A DNA stretch of 27,749 nt from an uncultured Clostridia bacterium (GTDB lineage: Bacteria > Bacillota > Clostridia > TANB77 > CAG-508), in NCBI GenBank assembly GCA_948528155.1, contig CAOSZT010000011.1:1-27749 (forward strand), in the 5' to 3' direction. Both the position numbers and the translations under genes were made by a program. Shown here in pieces: positions 1 through 7,828 of the stretch (positions within the stretch are counted from its first letter, which is position 1; each line of letters begins with the position of its first letter). Below the pieces are notes generated by a model. The model was given only the letters and a program-made list of their open reading frames with translations. It made no database searches and had not been told where the DNA came from.

Positions 1-362
1 ATTTTCAATCTCTTGTTGTCGATATTTTCGACTACTGAATTTTTCAGTACTTTCAGCAACTTTTCTTCATTTATTTTATAATACGTCTTTGGTGGAATAT
101 CTAAATGTTTTACTTCTATAATGCCTGAACTTTCTAATACCTTAGTAGATTTTCTTTGTTTATATGGTGTTAATTTTGTACTCTTTTCTATACTTTCTTT
201 TGTTGCAAAAAAGAATCCACTTTTTAATTGCTTTCTTTTCCTAAAATAATTATACCTACCATATAGTTCTCCTAACATAACTGCTGTATTTATTCCAAAT
301 AACTCTATTATATTTCTATTGGCTATTATAAAATTAGTTTGTATTATATTTTTATTCTCCAT
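1..362 (-). CDS. Winged-helix replication/regulatory protein of a mobile element, 3' end cut by the window edge
   Basis: The reading frame starts at an ATG at 362-360, preceded by AAAGGAG about ten bases upstream, and stays open to the left edge (about 120 codons seen). The product begins MENKNIIQTNFIIANRN and contains a helix-turn-helix/wing pattern: TKESIEKSTKLTPYKQRKS, then a glycine turn and a LDIPPKTYYKINEEKL ending. This resembles N-terminal domains of phage and ICE replication-initiation or replisome-organiser proteins, which bind DNA; the exact family is not certain. A decayed homologue lies at 8789-9214, and the first 55 bases of the window are identical to 8857-8911. Both copies sit beside an att-like site with a serine recombinase on the other side, so the gene is probably the end gene of a neighbouring element. 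A transcriptional regulator is the main alternative. Confidence 0.6.
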   Translation of the reverse strand, partial: MENKNIIQTNFIIANRNIIELFGINTAVMLGELYGRYNYFRKRKQLKSGFFFATKESIEKSTKLTPYKQRKSTKVLESSGIIEVKHLDIPPKTYYKINEEKLLKVLKNSVVENIDNKRLK

Positions 363-388
363 AGCTTGTCTGCTCCTTTATATTTTTT

Positions 389-409
389 AAGAGCGACAAA
401 ATCGCTCTC
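389..409 (-). promoter_or_regulatory. Hairpin in the leader of the winged-helix gene
   Basis: AGAGCGA and TCGCTCT form an inverted repeat around a short loop just upstream of the ribosome binding site of the 1-362 gene. No T-run follows on either strand, so it is not a typical terminator. The pseudogene copy has a hairpin of different sequence at the same place (9238-9272), which suggests that the structure is kept. Its function is unknown. Confidence 0.35.
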
Positions 410-460
410 TTCTTCAATTTGATAGTTTATATAAACCTTGATTTTTTAATAGTTTTAGTG

Positions 461-510
461 TGTGTTGTTAAAATTACCCACGCACCTGCTTGGTGTATTT
501 TGTCACTACA
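461..510. other. Left attachment-site-like sequence of the 8.87-kb element
   Basis: The core CCACGCACCTGCTTG (478-492) recurs at 9346-9360 with one change. The right half, through TATTTTGTCACTACA, is on the element side, directly behind the 3' end of the serine recombinase gene. Reversed, it matches the left half of the second site: TGTAGTGACAAAAT against TGTAGCGACAAAAT, 21 of 27 positions overall. That is the arm symmetry expected of a serine-integrase attP. The left half (461-483) also matches the same arm at about 16 of 23 positions, so this may be a junction between two related tandem elements rather than an element/chromosome junction. Inferred from sequence only. Confidence 0.6.
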
Positions 511-551
511 CAAAGTTGAACTTTATTTTAGTATTGATTGTAGCTATAGTT

Positions 552-2265
552 TTATGACTCTTTTACTCTTTCAAGGATAATTGCTTTATTTTCATTTTCT
601 ACGTATTCTAATATTCTATCTAATTCATCCATAAACTTAAAATGAATGGTTATTTTTTTATTCTCATTTACCTCTATGTAATCAATTAATTCTGTTATAA
701 TATCTCTGTCTAATTCAGTTATATTTTTACGTGCTTTAAAGTTTTCTATCCATATACTATTTCCATTTATAATTTCTTCTTGTTTTTCTTTCTGTTTATC
801 TAGATTGCTAATAACTTCTTTTATTTTTTCAATATCTTGTTCATATTTTCGTTTATACTCTAAATATTCTTCTTTTGTTATATAATCGTTTTTCCAATCT
901 TCATATAAACATCTTTTTAAATTATTTAATTTTTCTATCTCTTTTTCTTTTGCTTGTTTTATATTTTCCATGTTCTCATTTGCTAGTTTTCTGGTATTAG
1001 ATTTGTTAATTTTTTCTAGTAATTTTTTAGTGTCAACCAATAAGTCTATATGTAATTTGATTGTTTCTAATACTGCCTGTTCTAATTCTTCCATTTTTAG
1101 CGTATGTTTTGTACATAACTTGTTTGATTTTTTTCTGTATGTACCACATATATAATATTCATAAGTTGTACCACTTTTGTTTTTACAATATTTTTTATGC
1201 ATTGCTCTACCACAATCCGCACATTTCAAAATACCTGCCCAGATGCTAAGCTCTCCACTATTTTGTACTCTAGTATCGACTTTTCGCATGCCTTGTGCTT
1301 TATCAAATAACTCTCTTTCTATAATAGGCTCATGCATATTTTCTACTGTAATCCATTCATCTTCTGGTACTTGTTCAACTTTATGCACTTTATAACTTTT
1401 TACTCTTCTTTTTCCTTGTGTAATATTTCCTATGTATATATCATTTTTTAATATGTTTCTAACTGTAGATGGACACCATGAATAATCTTCTTGCATAATT
1501 TGAGAATTATTATAATTTTGATTTAAATTTTTCTTTTTATAACCTGTTGGATTTAAAACTCCCATATCATTTAATCTATGGCATATACTTAAATTTCCTA
1601 GACCTTCATTTACTTTCCATTCAAAAATTTTTCTTACAATTTTGGCTGATTCTTCATCAATGATTAACTTATGATTATCTTCTGGATCTTTTATATACCC
1701 ATAAGATGGAAATGCCCCTACAAACTCTCCGTTTCTTTTTTCTTCCATTTAGTGCTGACCTTATTTTTATTGATGTATCTCGGCAATACTCATCATTAAT
1801 TAGATTTTTAAATGGTACTAATATTGTATTTGTACTGGTAGGATTTTTAAAGCTATCTACACTATCATTTATGGCAATAAACCTAATGTTAAATAATGGA
1901 AATATTTGCTCTATGTAATTTCCAACTTCTATGTAGTTTCTTCCAAGTCTTGATAGGTCTTTCACTAAAACACAATTAATATTTCCTTTTCTCATATCTT
2001 CTAGTAATCTTTGAAATCCTGGTCTATTAAAATCTGTTCCTGTATATCCATCATCAACATAAGTATCATAAACAATCAAATCATCATGTTCTTCAATAAA
2101 TTCATTTAATAATGCCTTTTGGCTTGTTATACTGTTACTTTCTTGCTTGTCTTCTCCGTTGTCACTATCTTCTTGTGAAAGCCTTATATATACTGCAACT
2201 GACCATATTTTTGTTCCTTTTGTTTTTGAATTTTCTGAAGAATATTTTGATTTTCTTCCAGCCAT
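552..2265 (-). pseudogene. Large serine recombinase, split by one frameshift
   Basis: Two frames make one normal-length protein of about 570 aa. The N-terminal part (1675-2265) has the resolvase catalytic domain: VAVYIRLSQED with nucleophile Ser30, GYTGTDFNRPGFQ, and KDLSRLGRN. The C-terminal part (552-1748) has the recombinase domain (GAFPSYGYIKDPEDNHKL), a zinc-ribbon (KCADCGRAM, later cysteines) and a coiled coil. The frames meet near 1736-1741, a run of six T (A on the coding strand); removing one base restores the family reading SALNGRKRNGEFVGAFPSYGY. A sequencing error in the run is possible, as is true inactivation. A good ribosome site (GGGAGGG) precedes the ATG at 2265. Such enzymes integrate and excise elements at short att sites without accessory recombination factors for integration. 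Its 3' end lies 42 bases from the att-like site, as usual for integrase/att pairs. Confidence 0.88.
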
Positions 2266-2329
2266 TATTGTTTCTTCCCTCCCTTCTCTATATAATATAA
2301 CGTGTCCAAATTAGAAAATCAGCCCAATC

Positions 2330-2390
2330 TACTGAAACTGTTAAGATTTATCTGTTATAGTTTCAGTATGCAAAATTGCAAAGCAATTTT
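2330..2390. repeat. Two inverted repeats between the small ORF and the recombinase
   Basis: TACTGAAACT (2330-2339) pairs perfectly with AGTTTCAGTA (2359-2368) across 19 bases. AAAATTGC (2372-2379) pairs perfectly with GCAATTTT (2383-2390) across three bases and overlaps the stop codon of the small upstream ORF. Neither has a long T-run. They may attenuate read-through into the recombinase or bind a regulator; this is inference. Confidence 0.45.
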
Positions 2391-2541
2391 ACTTTCCTAT
2401 CTTTTGTTTTAAAATATTTAGTATACATTCATTAAATTTTTTATAATTTTTAGAATATTCTATATTTACAACCATATTTCCAACTTTTATTTGATATGGA
2501 TTTTCTTTTTTTTTGAGATATTCAATAAGCTTTTCTTGCAT
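2389..2541 (-). CDS. Small transposon-associated protein (TnpW-like), 50 aa
   Basis: A 50-codon frame starts at the ATG at 2541-2539 with AAGGAAGG upstream. The product begins MQEKLIEYLKKKENPYQIKV and continues as a short charged protein with a central beta-like VVNIEYSKNYKKF and a final ILKQK helix. Small proteins of this build commonly sit directly upstream of serine recombinase genes in Clostridial elements and are often annotated as TnpW-like transposon proteins; their role is not established. Position (124 bases upstream of the recombinase, same strand) supports the call. The family name is tentative. Confidence 0.55.
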   Translation of the reverse strand: MQEKLIEYLKKKENPYQIKVGNMVVNIEYSKNYKKFNECILNILKQKIGK

Positions 2542-2692
2542 TTTTTAAATTACCTTCCTTTTGTATTTTTGATATTTAAGTTTATTAATTTAGAAAAAAT
2601 TTATTACTCTTTCTCTCTATTAGGTATATGTCACTTAAAACTCAAAAACCGGTAATTATTGAAAAATTTTTTAAAATTTTTATAAACATCTA

Positions 2693-2740
2693 CAAAAAAA
2701 TAACCAGAGAATTAGTTTTTACTAATTTTCTAGTTATCTC
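2693..2740 (-). terminator. Intrinsic terminator after the EndoU operon
   Basis: TAACCAGAGAATTAGT (2701-2716) pairs with ACTAATTTTCTAGTTA (2721-2736) over a TTTT loop, with two non-canonical positions. On the minus strand the stem is followed by seven T (2694-2700). It ends the DUF4417-EndoU transcript. A T-rich stretch also follows on the plus strand, so it may work both ways. Confidence 0.7.
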
Positions 2741-2822
2741 CTTTTTTTGCTTTTTTATTCCTAAATCAATTAATTAACATTATTAGATCTCATCTTTATA
2801 ACTTGTAATTTGTCGCTTAAAT

Positions 2823-2891
2823 TTATTCTAAATGTCCTTCTGCTTCTTTTATAAAACTCATCACATTATATTTTTTTGCAAACTCATTCAT
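2823..2891 (-). pseudogene. Remnant of an EndoU immunity gene, internally deleted
   Basis: The frame encodes 22 residues, MNEFAKKYNVMSFIKEAEGH then LE. Its ATG overlaps the stop of the preceding gene as ATGA, the same coupling seen between the two genes upstream. The first eight residues match the start of the 2888-3586 product (MSEFAKKY). The rest matches residues 91-102 of that product (DYYIIGSIKEAQ). The simplest reading is an immunity gene that lost about 80 internal codons, keeping only its two ends. It may still be translated, but a 22-residue product is unlikely to have the original function. Confidence 0.55.
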
Positions 2892-3586
2892 TTTGTTTTC
2901 CTCCTTTTTAATGCTTCACTTTGGTCTTTATCTGGAAATACTGCTGATGGTATTCCTTTAAATATTATCACTCCCACATTTACGCCATCATATATTCCTG
3001 TTATTACTTCTCTTTCTGTTTCATTTCTATTCTGATTTTTCTTTAATTTTAGTACATGTTCTCCTGCTTTTTTTATTTTTTCTGAACTCCATTCTTTAGG
3101 AAACCATATTTGATTATTATTCCTTTGTTTCGTTATATTTTTATGAGTAGGAATATCTCCAACTCTTACACCATTTTCATATACTTTATTGATTTTATAT
3201 TCAATTCCATGCTTTTTTAGTAATTCTATATTCCCTTCTCCATACCCTCCACTAGTTAATCTTAAATCTGACTTCTCTTTCTGTGCCTCTTTTATCGAAC
3301 CTATAATATAATAATCTCTTACAGCTTCTGGATATCTTTCAGCAATCATATATAATACTTCTATAAAATCAACACTATTTGAACATTCTTTTACTTCTGG
3401 AAAAATTTCAGACATCCATATAAATTCTTCTTCTGTACATTCTTCAAAAAGAAATTTTATTGTATCTGTTATACTATCTGATAATAAATTTATCATCTCT
3501 TCAAAAACATCTTCAGTAAAAAATGGCTCTATTATTTTTTTTCTTTCTTCTAATAATCTTCTATATTTTTTTGCAAATTCACTCAT
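2888..3586 (-). CDS. Chimeric protein: immunity-like N-terminus fused to an EndoU-type nuclease domain
   Basis: Residues 1-104 are acidic and helical (MSEFAKKYRRLLEERKKI, then EECTEEEFIWMSE, IAERYPEAVRDYY) and occupy the usual place of an immunity gene directly after a toxin, with a 4-base ATGA overlap. Residues 105-232 are a second copy of the EndoU_bacteria-type domain of the gene upstream (GEGNIELLKKHG, VGDIPTHKN, WFPKEWSSEKIKKAGEHVLK, AVFPDKDQSEALKRRK). The histidine of the GGHGEGN motif is tyrosine here (Y115), while the second histidine (THKN) is kept, so nuclease activity may be lost. No stop or frameshift separates the halves. This fits unequal recombination in a tandem toxin-immunity array. 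The immunity assignment is inferred from position and from the remnant at 2823-2891. Confidence 0.65.
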   Translation of the reverse strand: MSEFAKKYRRLLEERKKIIEPFFTEDVFEEMINLLSDSITDTIKFLFEECTEEEFIWMSEIFPEVKECSNSVDFIEVLYMIAERYPEAVRDYYIIGSIKEAQKEKSDLRLTSGGYGEGNIELLKKHGIEYKINKVYENGVRVGDIPTHKNITKQRNNNQIWFPKEWSSEKIKKAGEHVLKLKKNQNRNETEREVITGIYDGVNVGVIIFKGIPSAVFPDKDQSEALKRRKTK

Positions 3587-4080
3587 TTTTTTCTTTTCCT
3601 CCTTTTTAATGCTTCACTTTGGTCTTTATCTGGAAATATAGTTGATGGTTTTCCATTTGTTTTTATTACTCCAACTTTTACTCCATTATATATTCCTGTT
3701 ATTACTTGTCCATCTTTTGCATTTTGATTTTTCTTTAATTTTAGCACATATTCTCCTGCTTTTTTAATTTTCTTAGAACTCCATTCTTTAGGAAACCATG
3801 TCTGGTTATTTCCTGTTTGTTTTCTTCGATTTCCATGATTCGGAACATCTCCAATTCTAACACCATTTCCATATACCTTATTTATTTTATATGTAATGCC
3901 ATATTTTTTTAGTAATTGTATATTACCTTCACCATGACCACCACTCATTAATCTTAACACGTCTCTTTTTTTTGATGGTTTATTAAGTGTTCCCTCATTA
4001 GAATGTACTACTGCATATTCACTAAAACTATTCTTTGCTCCAACTGTATTTAAATATCTTCCTGATTTTCCTGTACCCAT
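3583..4080 (-). CDS. EndoU-type RNase toxin (polymorphic toxin C-terminal domain), stand-alone
   Basis: The 165-aa product begins MGTGKSGRYLNTVGAKNSFS and then VVHSNEGTLNKP, a head I recognise from Firmicute EndoU toxins of mobile elements. The EndoU_bacteria-type domain spans about 40-160: RLMSGGHGEGN (His49), VPNHGNRRK (His82), WFPKEWSSKKIKKAGE, and the end IFPDKDQSEALKRRK. EndoU nucleases cleave RNA using two histidines and a lysine. There is no signal peptide, delivery domain or long polymorphic stalk, so the route to a target is unknown; it may act inside the cell or use another carrier. It begins one base after the stop of the DUF4417 gene (TAA-T-ATG) and overlaps the next gene by ATGA, so the three are translationally coupled. 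EndoU family assignment is from motif memory. Confidence 0.75.
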   Translation of the reverse strand: MGTGKSGRYLNTVGAKNSFSEYAVVHSNEGTLNKPSKKRDVLRLMSGGHGEGNIQLLKKYGITYKINKVYGNGVRIGDVPNHGNRRKQTGNNQTWFPKEWSSKKIKKAGEYVLKLKKNQNAKDGQVITGIYNGVKVGVIKTNGKPSTIFPDKDQSEALKRRKRKK

Positions 4081-4081
4081 A

Positions 4082-4762
4082 TTATATCACATCCTTTCGT
4101 CTTCTTGAAATAAAATCTTTATAATTTATAAATTTTGTTTCATCTTTTAAGTCTTTAAATATAATATTGGGCATACTTCCATATACTAATACTACTTCAG
4201 GTTTTAGTTCTTTTATCATTTCTTTTAAACCTTCTTTAAAGTATTTCTTACTTTCTTTGGACTGAATACATCCATAAGTTCCTATTGATACAATTGAATT
4301 TTTTGGAATACCTAAAAATGCAAATTTTTCATTAAATACCTTATTAGTATAACTTCTTTCATCTCCCCATCTAATGTTTGGAATAACATATATACCATTT
4401 TTTTGCAAATAATATCCTATTGCCCTACTTCTATATACATTTGCTATTTGTGCAGTAAGTGGCATATCTCTATATAGCGAACAGTCTGGTGTTATAACAC
4501 ACTCTAAATTTTTAAAATTTTCTAATTCTTCTTTTGGATTTTTTAATATATCTGCAAATTTCACATCATGCTCATAAAAACATATTCCTCCATTATATCT
4601 AATATATTCTTTTCTTGTTTTAAAAATTGAATAAGGTATTATTTCTTTTGGTATTATTATTTTTTGTGGTTTATTTATCTTTGGTATCTCTAAATTTCCT
4701 TCAAATTCTGCATCATATACTAATTCTGAATTAAATCCGTCATCTATTATTGCTTTTTTCAT
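4082..4762 (-). CDS. DUF4417 family protein
   Basis: The 226-aa protein has the typical DUF4417 stretches: a conserved acidic region (FYEHDVKFADILKNP), ITPDCSLYRDMPLTAQIANV, YRSRAIGYYLQKNGIYVIPN, IRWGDERSYT, SIGTYGCIQSKESK and ELKPEVVLVYGSMPNIIF. The family is common in phages and integrative elements of Firmicutes; its biochemical role is unknown to me. It has a strong ribosome site (AGGAGG, eight bases before ATG) and is the first gene of the operon with the EndoU genes. No signal peptide or membrane segment is visible, so it is likely cytoplasmic. Co-occurrence with the EndoU toxin suggests a shared role in the element, but nothing in the sequence shows it. Confidence 0.85.
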   Translation of the reverse strand: MKKAIIDDGFNSELVYDAEFEGNLEIPKINKPQKIIIPKEIIPYSIFKTRKEYIRYNGGICFYEHDVKFADILKNPKEELENFKNLECVITPDCSLYRDMPLTAQIANVYRSRAIGYYLQKNGIYVIPNIRWGDERSYTNKVFNEKFAFLGIPKNSIVSIGTYGCIQSKESKKYFKEGLKEMIKELKPEVVLVYGSMPNIIFKDLKDETKFINYKDFISRRRKDVI

Positions 4763-4774
4763 TACTTTGGCCTC

Positions 4775-4803
4775 CTATAATCCAATTGTAAGCTAGATTA
4801 TAG
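4775..4803 (-). promoter_or_regulatory. Inverted repeat and possible -10 upstream of the DUF4417-EndoU operon
   Basis: CTATAATC (4775-4782) and GATTATAG (4796-4803) form a perfect 8-bp inverted repeat that ends at the AGGAGG of the DUF4417 gene. On the minus strand the upstream arm contains TATAAT, which could be the -10 of the operon, though no good -35 is seen. In RNA the repeat could hide the ribosome site. This is an operator or leader candidate only. Confidence 0.4.
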
Positions 4804-4823
4804 GGAAATTTAAGAACAAAAAA

Positions 4824-4911
4824 TTGCACCCCAAAATATAGAATTTTCAATGCTTTCATTTTTTATATTTTTAAAAATACCTATTTTTAAACTTTTAGGG
4901 GTGCATTTTTT
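4824..4911. terminator. Long-loop hairpin, possible bidirectional terminator
   Basis: TGCACCCCAAAA (4825-4836) pairs with TTTTAGGGGTGCA (4893-4905, one bulge) across a 56-base AT-rich loop. Six T follow on the plus strand (4906-4911), and a T-run also follows on the minus strand (4818-4824). It lies between the M78 peptidase gene and the DUF4417 operon. Confidence 0.45.
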
Positions 4912-4923
4912 ATTACAAATATA

Positions 4924-4963
4924 TAAAAAAGTTGTTAATAATCTTCTTATCAACAACTTTTTA
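4924..4963 (-). terminator. Intrinsic terminator of the M78 peptidase gene
   Basis: AAAGTTGTT and AACAACTTT pair around the loop at about 4940-4950. On the minus strand the stem runs into six T (4925-4930). It begins two bases after the stop codon at 4965. Confidence 0.75.
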
Positions 4964-4964
4964 T

Positions 4965-6743
4965 CTATTCTTCTATATTTTCATTTAATGTATTTTGAAT
5001 TAACTCTTGTATTTCAAATATATCTTTATTATAGTTATACATTAAAATTGTATTATACAAATAATCTTCTTCAGAATTTATCTTTAAATTATATCCTTTT
5101 TTCTCAAACAAAATCATACTATATTCATAAGGTAGTTCTAACCCTATACAAATATATAATAATGTTGATTTTTTTGGTTTATAGTTTTCATTATTTCTTA
5201 GGTTCTGTACAAGTCTAATACTTAAATTTGAATATTCTGCAAGTCTTTCTACTGTCATTTCTTGCTCATTCATTATCTTTTTTATTGTATCTGTAAAATT
5301 TCCATTTAATGATTTCAAAAATGTTAAATTTTCTTTTAAGTTTTTACCTAGTTCAATAGGATTTACATTTGCAATTTTATTTCCACTATCTATAAACTTT
5401 ACCTCTACATTTACTACTGGTTTTATTCTGCATAATACATAATTTTTTGAATCATAATTTGAATTATAATTATACTTAAATTTTAAACAACACTCTGATA
5501 TATTGTTTAAAGCATATTGTGTTAAGCTAAGTTTTTTATTATTATATTTTACATATTTCTTATCATTGATACATATATGTCCATCTATATATAAGTAACT
5601 GTTTTTATCTAGTTTTTCCTTTAAATTATTATCTATCAGTCTACACATAATAAAATCTATATAGTTTATTGCATAAGTTTCATTTGTTTCCATTTTTTCT
5701 TTTGCTAAATATGGTTTTATATACTTTCCATTAACAAATTCATATATACCAACTAAATTAGTATATCCTAATTTATTTAATCGTAATTTTAATGCACTAA
5801 TTGAACAATTAAATCTTGATGACATATTTTGTATTGCTTTTGATAAATCATCTGCTGTACTATTTTCGTTTATACAATTTAAAAATACTTCTGCTTCAAT
5901 AACTTGTTTTGGCATTAAAATATATGATGCTATATTATTTGCTTGTACTTCTATTGTTTTTGTTTCTTCATCTCTTATACTTTTATTATCATATATACCG
6001 TTAAAATCATAATTGCTACGACTTATTTTCTTAAAATAAAAATATTTCTGATGATATTCATAATGTACACATTCATGAATTATTGTAAAATTATCTCTTA
6101 AATTTTCATCTGTATATTCTGTTTTTATATCTCCATCAATTACAATAGTATTTGATTTTACTATGATAGGGCTTACTATATTTTCATCATACACATTTAT
6201 TGTTTCATCTTCAAATGTAATCATTCCTAATATAGATTGGTCTAAAGATAATTTGTTATATTGTAAATTCAAGTTTATTCTTTTCAATATTGTATTTATA
6301 TTGATATTTGAATATAATTTTATCATTTCTGGAAAATATTTATCTAAAAATTTTACTCCTAATTTCTCACATTCCTCACTATTTAACTTTGGTACAAAGT
6401 CTTGTGTTAAATCAGATTTAAAACTAATATCATATTCTTCATCAATTCTTATTAACTTAAAATTTTCTTTAATTTTATTTAGTTTAGTATGAAATAATAT
6501 ATAATACTTTTGGTTAACTGATTTTTCATCTCTTTCATTTATTATGACAGTTTCAATATTTAGATAACCATAAAAAGATAAATTAACATCATTTTTTAAA
6601 TATACATTATTTATATATATATCATCAAGTTTCAAATCATCACATAAATTATTACATTTTTGTAAATAATCATCTATTTCTTTAAATATTGTATCCTCTA
6701 ATTCATCTTTCAATAATTTTAATAGTACATTATTTTTTAACAT
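4965..6743 (-). CDS. ImmA/IrrE-family (M78) metallopeptidase with C-terminal HTH
   Basis: The 592-aa protein has the zinc-peptidase motif IIHECVHYEYH (HECVH at 223-227) and the second M78 signature TIEVQANNIASYILMPKQ (Glu265 is the likely third ligand). A long N-terminal part (1-150) and a region at 330-460 are not recognised. Residues about 485-545 look like an XRE-type helix-turn-helix (MTVERLAEYSNLSIRLVQNL, then STLLYICIGLELP). Known ImmA/IrrE proteases cleave XRE-type repressors to switch on mobile elements or damage responses. Here the HTH is after the protease rather than before it. The start has GGGGAG five bases upstream. The gene follows the methyltransferase by 100 bases on the same strand and may be co-transcribed with the restriction-modification genes. 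A regulatory or sensing role is inferred. Confidence 0.82.
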   Translation of the reverse strand: MLKNNVLLKLLKDELEDTIFKEIDDYLQKCNNLCDDLKLDDIYINNVYLKNDVNLSFYGYLNIETVIINERDEKSVNQKYYILFHTKLNKIKENFKLIRIDEEYDISFKSDLTQDFVPKLNSEECEKLGVKFLDKYFPEMIKLYSNININTILKRINLNLQYNKLSLDQSILGMITFEDETINVYDENIVSPIIVKSNTIVIDGDIKTEYTDENLRDNFTIIHECVHYEYHQKYFYFKKISRSNYDFNGIYDNKSIRDEETKTIEVQANNIASYILMPKQVIEAEVFLNCINENSTADDLSKAIQNMSSRFNCSISALKLRLNKLGYTNLVGIYEFVNGKYIKPYLAKEKMETNETYAINYIDFIMCRLIDNNLKEKLDKNSYLYIDGHICINDKKYVKYNNKKLSLTQYALNNISECCLKFKYNYNSNYDSKNYVLCRIKPVVNVEVKFIDSGNKIANVNPIELGKNLKENLTFLKSLNGNFTDTIKKIMNEQEMTVERLAEYSNLSIRLVQNLRNNENYKPKKSTLLYICIGLELPYEYSMILFEKKGYNLKINSEEDYLYNTILMYNYNKDIFEIQELIQNTLNENIEE

Positions 6744-6843
6744 TTATTCTCCCCTACAACTTACTATTTTTCGTTATTATTTTCTCCATATCCTAAACAT
6801 CTTAAATTATCTATATTTTTTCAATCCTATTATTTTACACTCA

Positions 6844-7806
6844 CTAATTTAGTGCCTTCATTATATTTTCAGCAATTCTATTGATAACTGGTACAACAAC
6901 ACTATTTCCAGCCTGTTTATAAAGTCTTGCATCACTCATATCTGTAGGTAGTTCATAGTATTTAGGATATCCCTGTGCATAAAAACATTCTATTGGTGTC
7001 AATTTTCTTATTCCAAACTTTGTTTTTATCAGTGGTACATTGTGTCCCCCTTCTCCCATATTAGCAGTTAATGTTGGTACTAGGTTACTTTGGTTCTTTC
7101 TCACATATTTTCTTCTCCATTGATATACAGTATTGTCATCATCCATTTCTTCGGTTAATAATTTGTATATATTTCCCTTGTATTTTCCTTCTGTATAGTA
7201 ATACTTATCATCAACTTTTGTATCGAAATTAAAAACATCTTTTATATTTTTATCTAATGTAGTAGGCATTGGCATTTGAAATCTATCAAAGTCTTCTTTA
7301 TCTTTAAACGCTACAATATAAATTCTTTCTCTATTTTGTGGTATGTTACCATATTCGCAAGCATTTAATACTTGGCATTTTATTTTGTCTTTGTATCCCG
7401 CTTTTTCTAATTTTTGGATTATAGTCTTAAAAGTTTTTCCTTTATCATGACCAACTAAATTTTTAACATTTTCTAAAAATATAACTCTTGGTTTTCTTTC
7501 CTTAAATATTCTTTCCATTTCAAAGAATAAATCTCCAGTTCTATCATCTTCAAATCCTTTTCTATATCCAGCTACTGAAAAAGAAGTACAAGGAAATCCT
7601 CCTACCATTATATCAAATTCTGGTATTTCATTTACTTTAACATTATGAATATCTCTACAATCAACTTTATTTTCAAAATTTTTTTCATAAGTTTCTACCG
7701 CATATTTATCAAATTCATTAGCATATACTATCTCACATTTATTTGTTTCTAAAAATCCTAAATCTATTCCACCAACACCTGCAAAAAGGCTACAAATTTT
7801 ATACAT
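6844..7806 (-). CDS. DNA (cytosine-5) methyltransferase of a type II restriction-modification system
   Basis: The 320-aa protein has the ordered m5C methyltransferase motifs: I, SLFAGVGGIDLGF (6-18); IV, GGFPCTSFS with catalytic Cys73; VI, LENVKNL (112-114 ENV); VIII, QNRERIYIV (157-165); a short target-recognition region around 180-265; IX-X, RKLTPIECFYAQGYP and QAGNSVVVPV. It transfers a methyl group from S-adenosylmethionine to C5 of cytosine in the target site and protects the host DNA. Length and the endonuclease partner fit the M.Bsp6I type, which would target GCNGC, but specificity cannot be read from sequence alone. AGGAG precedes the ATG. Two GCNGC sites lie just upstream of the ribosome site. 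Confidence 0.93.
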   Translation of the reverse strand: MYKICSLFAGVGGIDLGFLETNKCEIVYANEFDKYAVETYEKNFENKVDCRDIHNVKVNEIPEFDIMVGGFPCTSFSVAGYRKGFEDDRTGDLFFEMERIFKERKPRVIFLENVKNLVGHDKGKTFKTIIQKLEKAGYKDKIKCQVLNACEYGNIPQNRERIYIVAFKDKEDFDRFQMPMPTTLDKNIKDVFNFDTKVDDKYYYTEGKYKGNIYKLLTEEMDDDNTVYQWRRKYVRKNQSNLVPTLTANMGEGGHNVPLIKTKFGIRKLTPIECFYAQGYPKYYELPTDMSDARLYKQAGNSVVVPVINRIAENIMKALN

Positions 7807-7828
7807 AATTATTTTCTCCTTATCCTTT

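Noticed and set aside
970..1395. Three short plus-strand ORFs inside the recombinase 1 gene
   Set aside because: They overlap a clear coding frame, have low-complexity Phe/Leu/Ser composition and no ribosome sites; they are antisense shadows.
4850..5218. 122-codon plus-strand ORF at the end of the M78 peptidase gene
   Set aside because: Overlaps two hairpin terminators and the C-terminus of the M78 gene; the composition is that of an AT-rich shadow.
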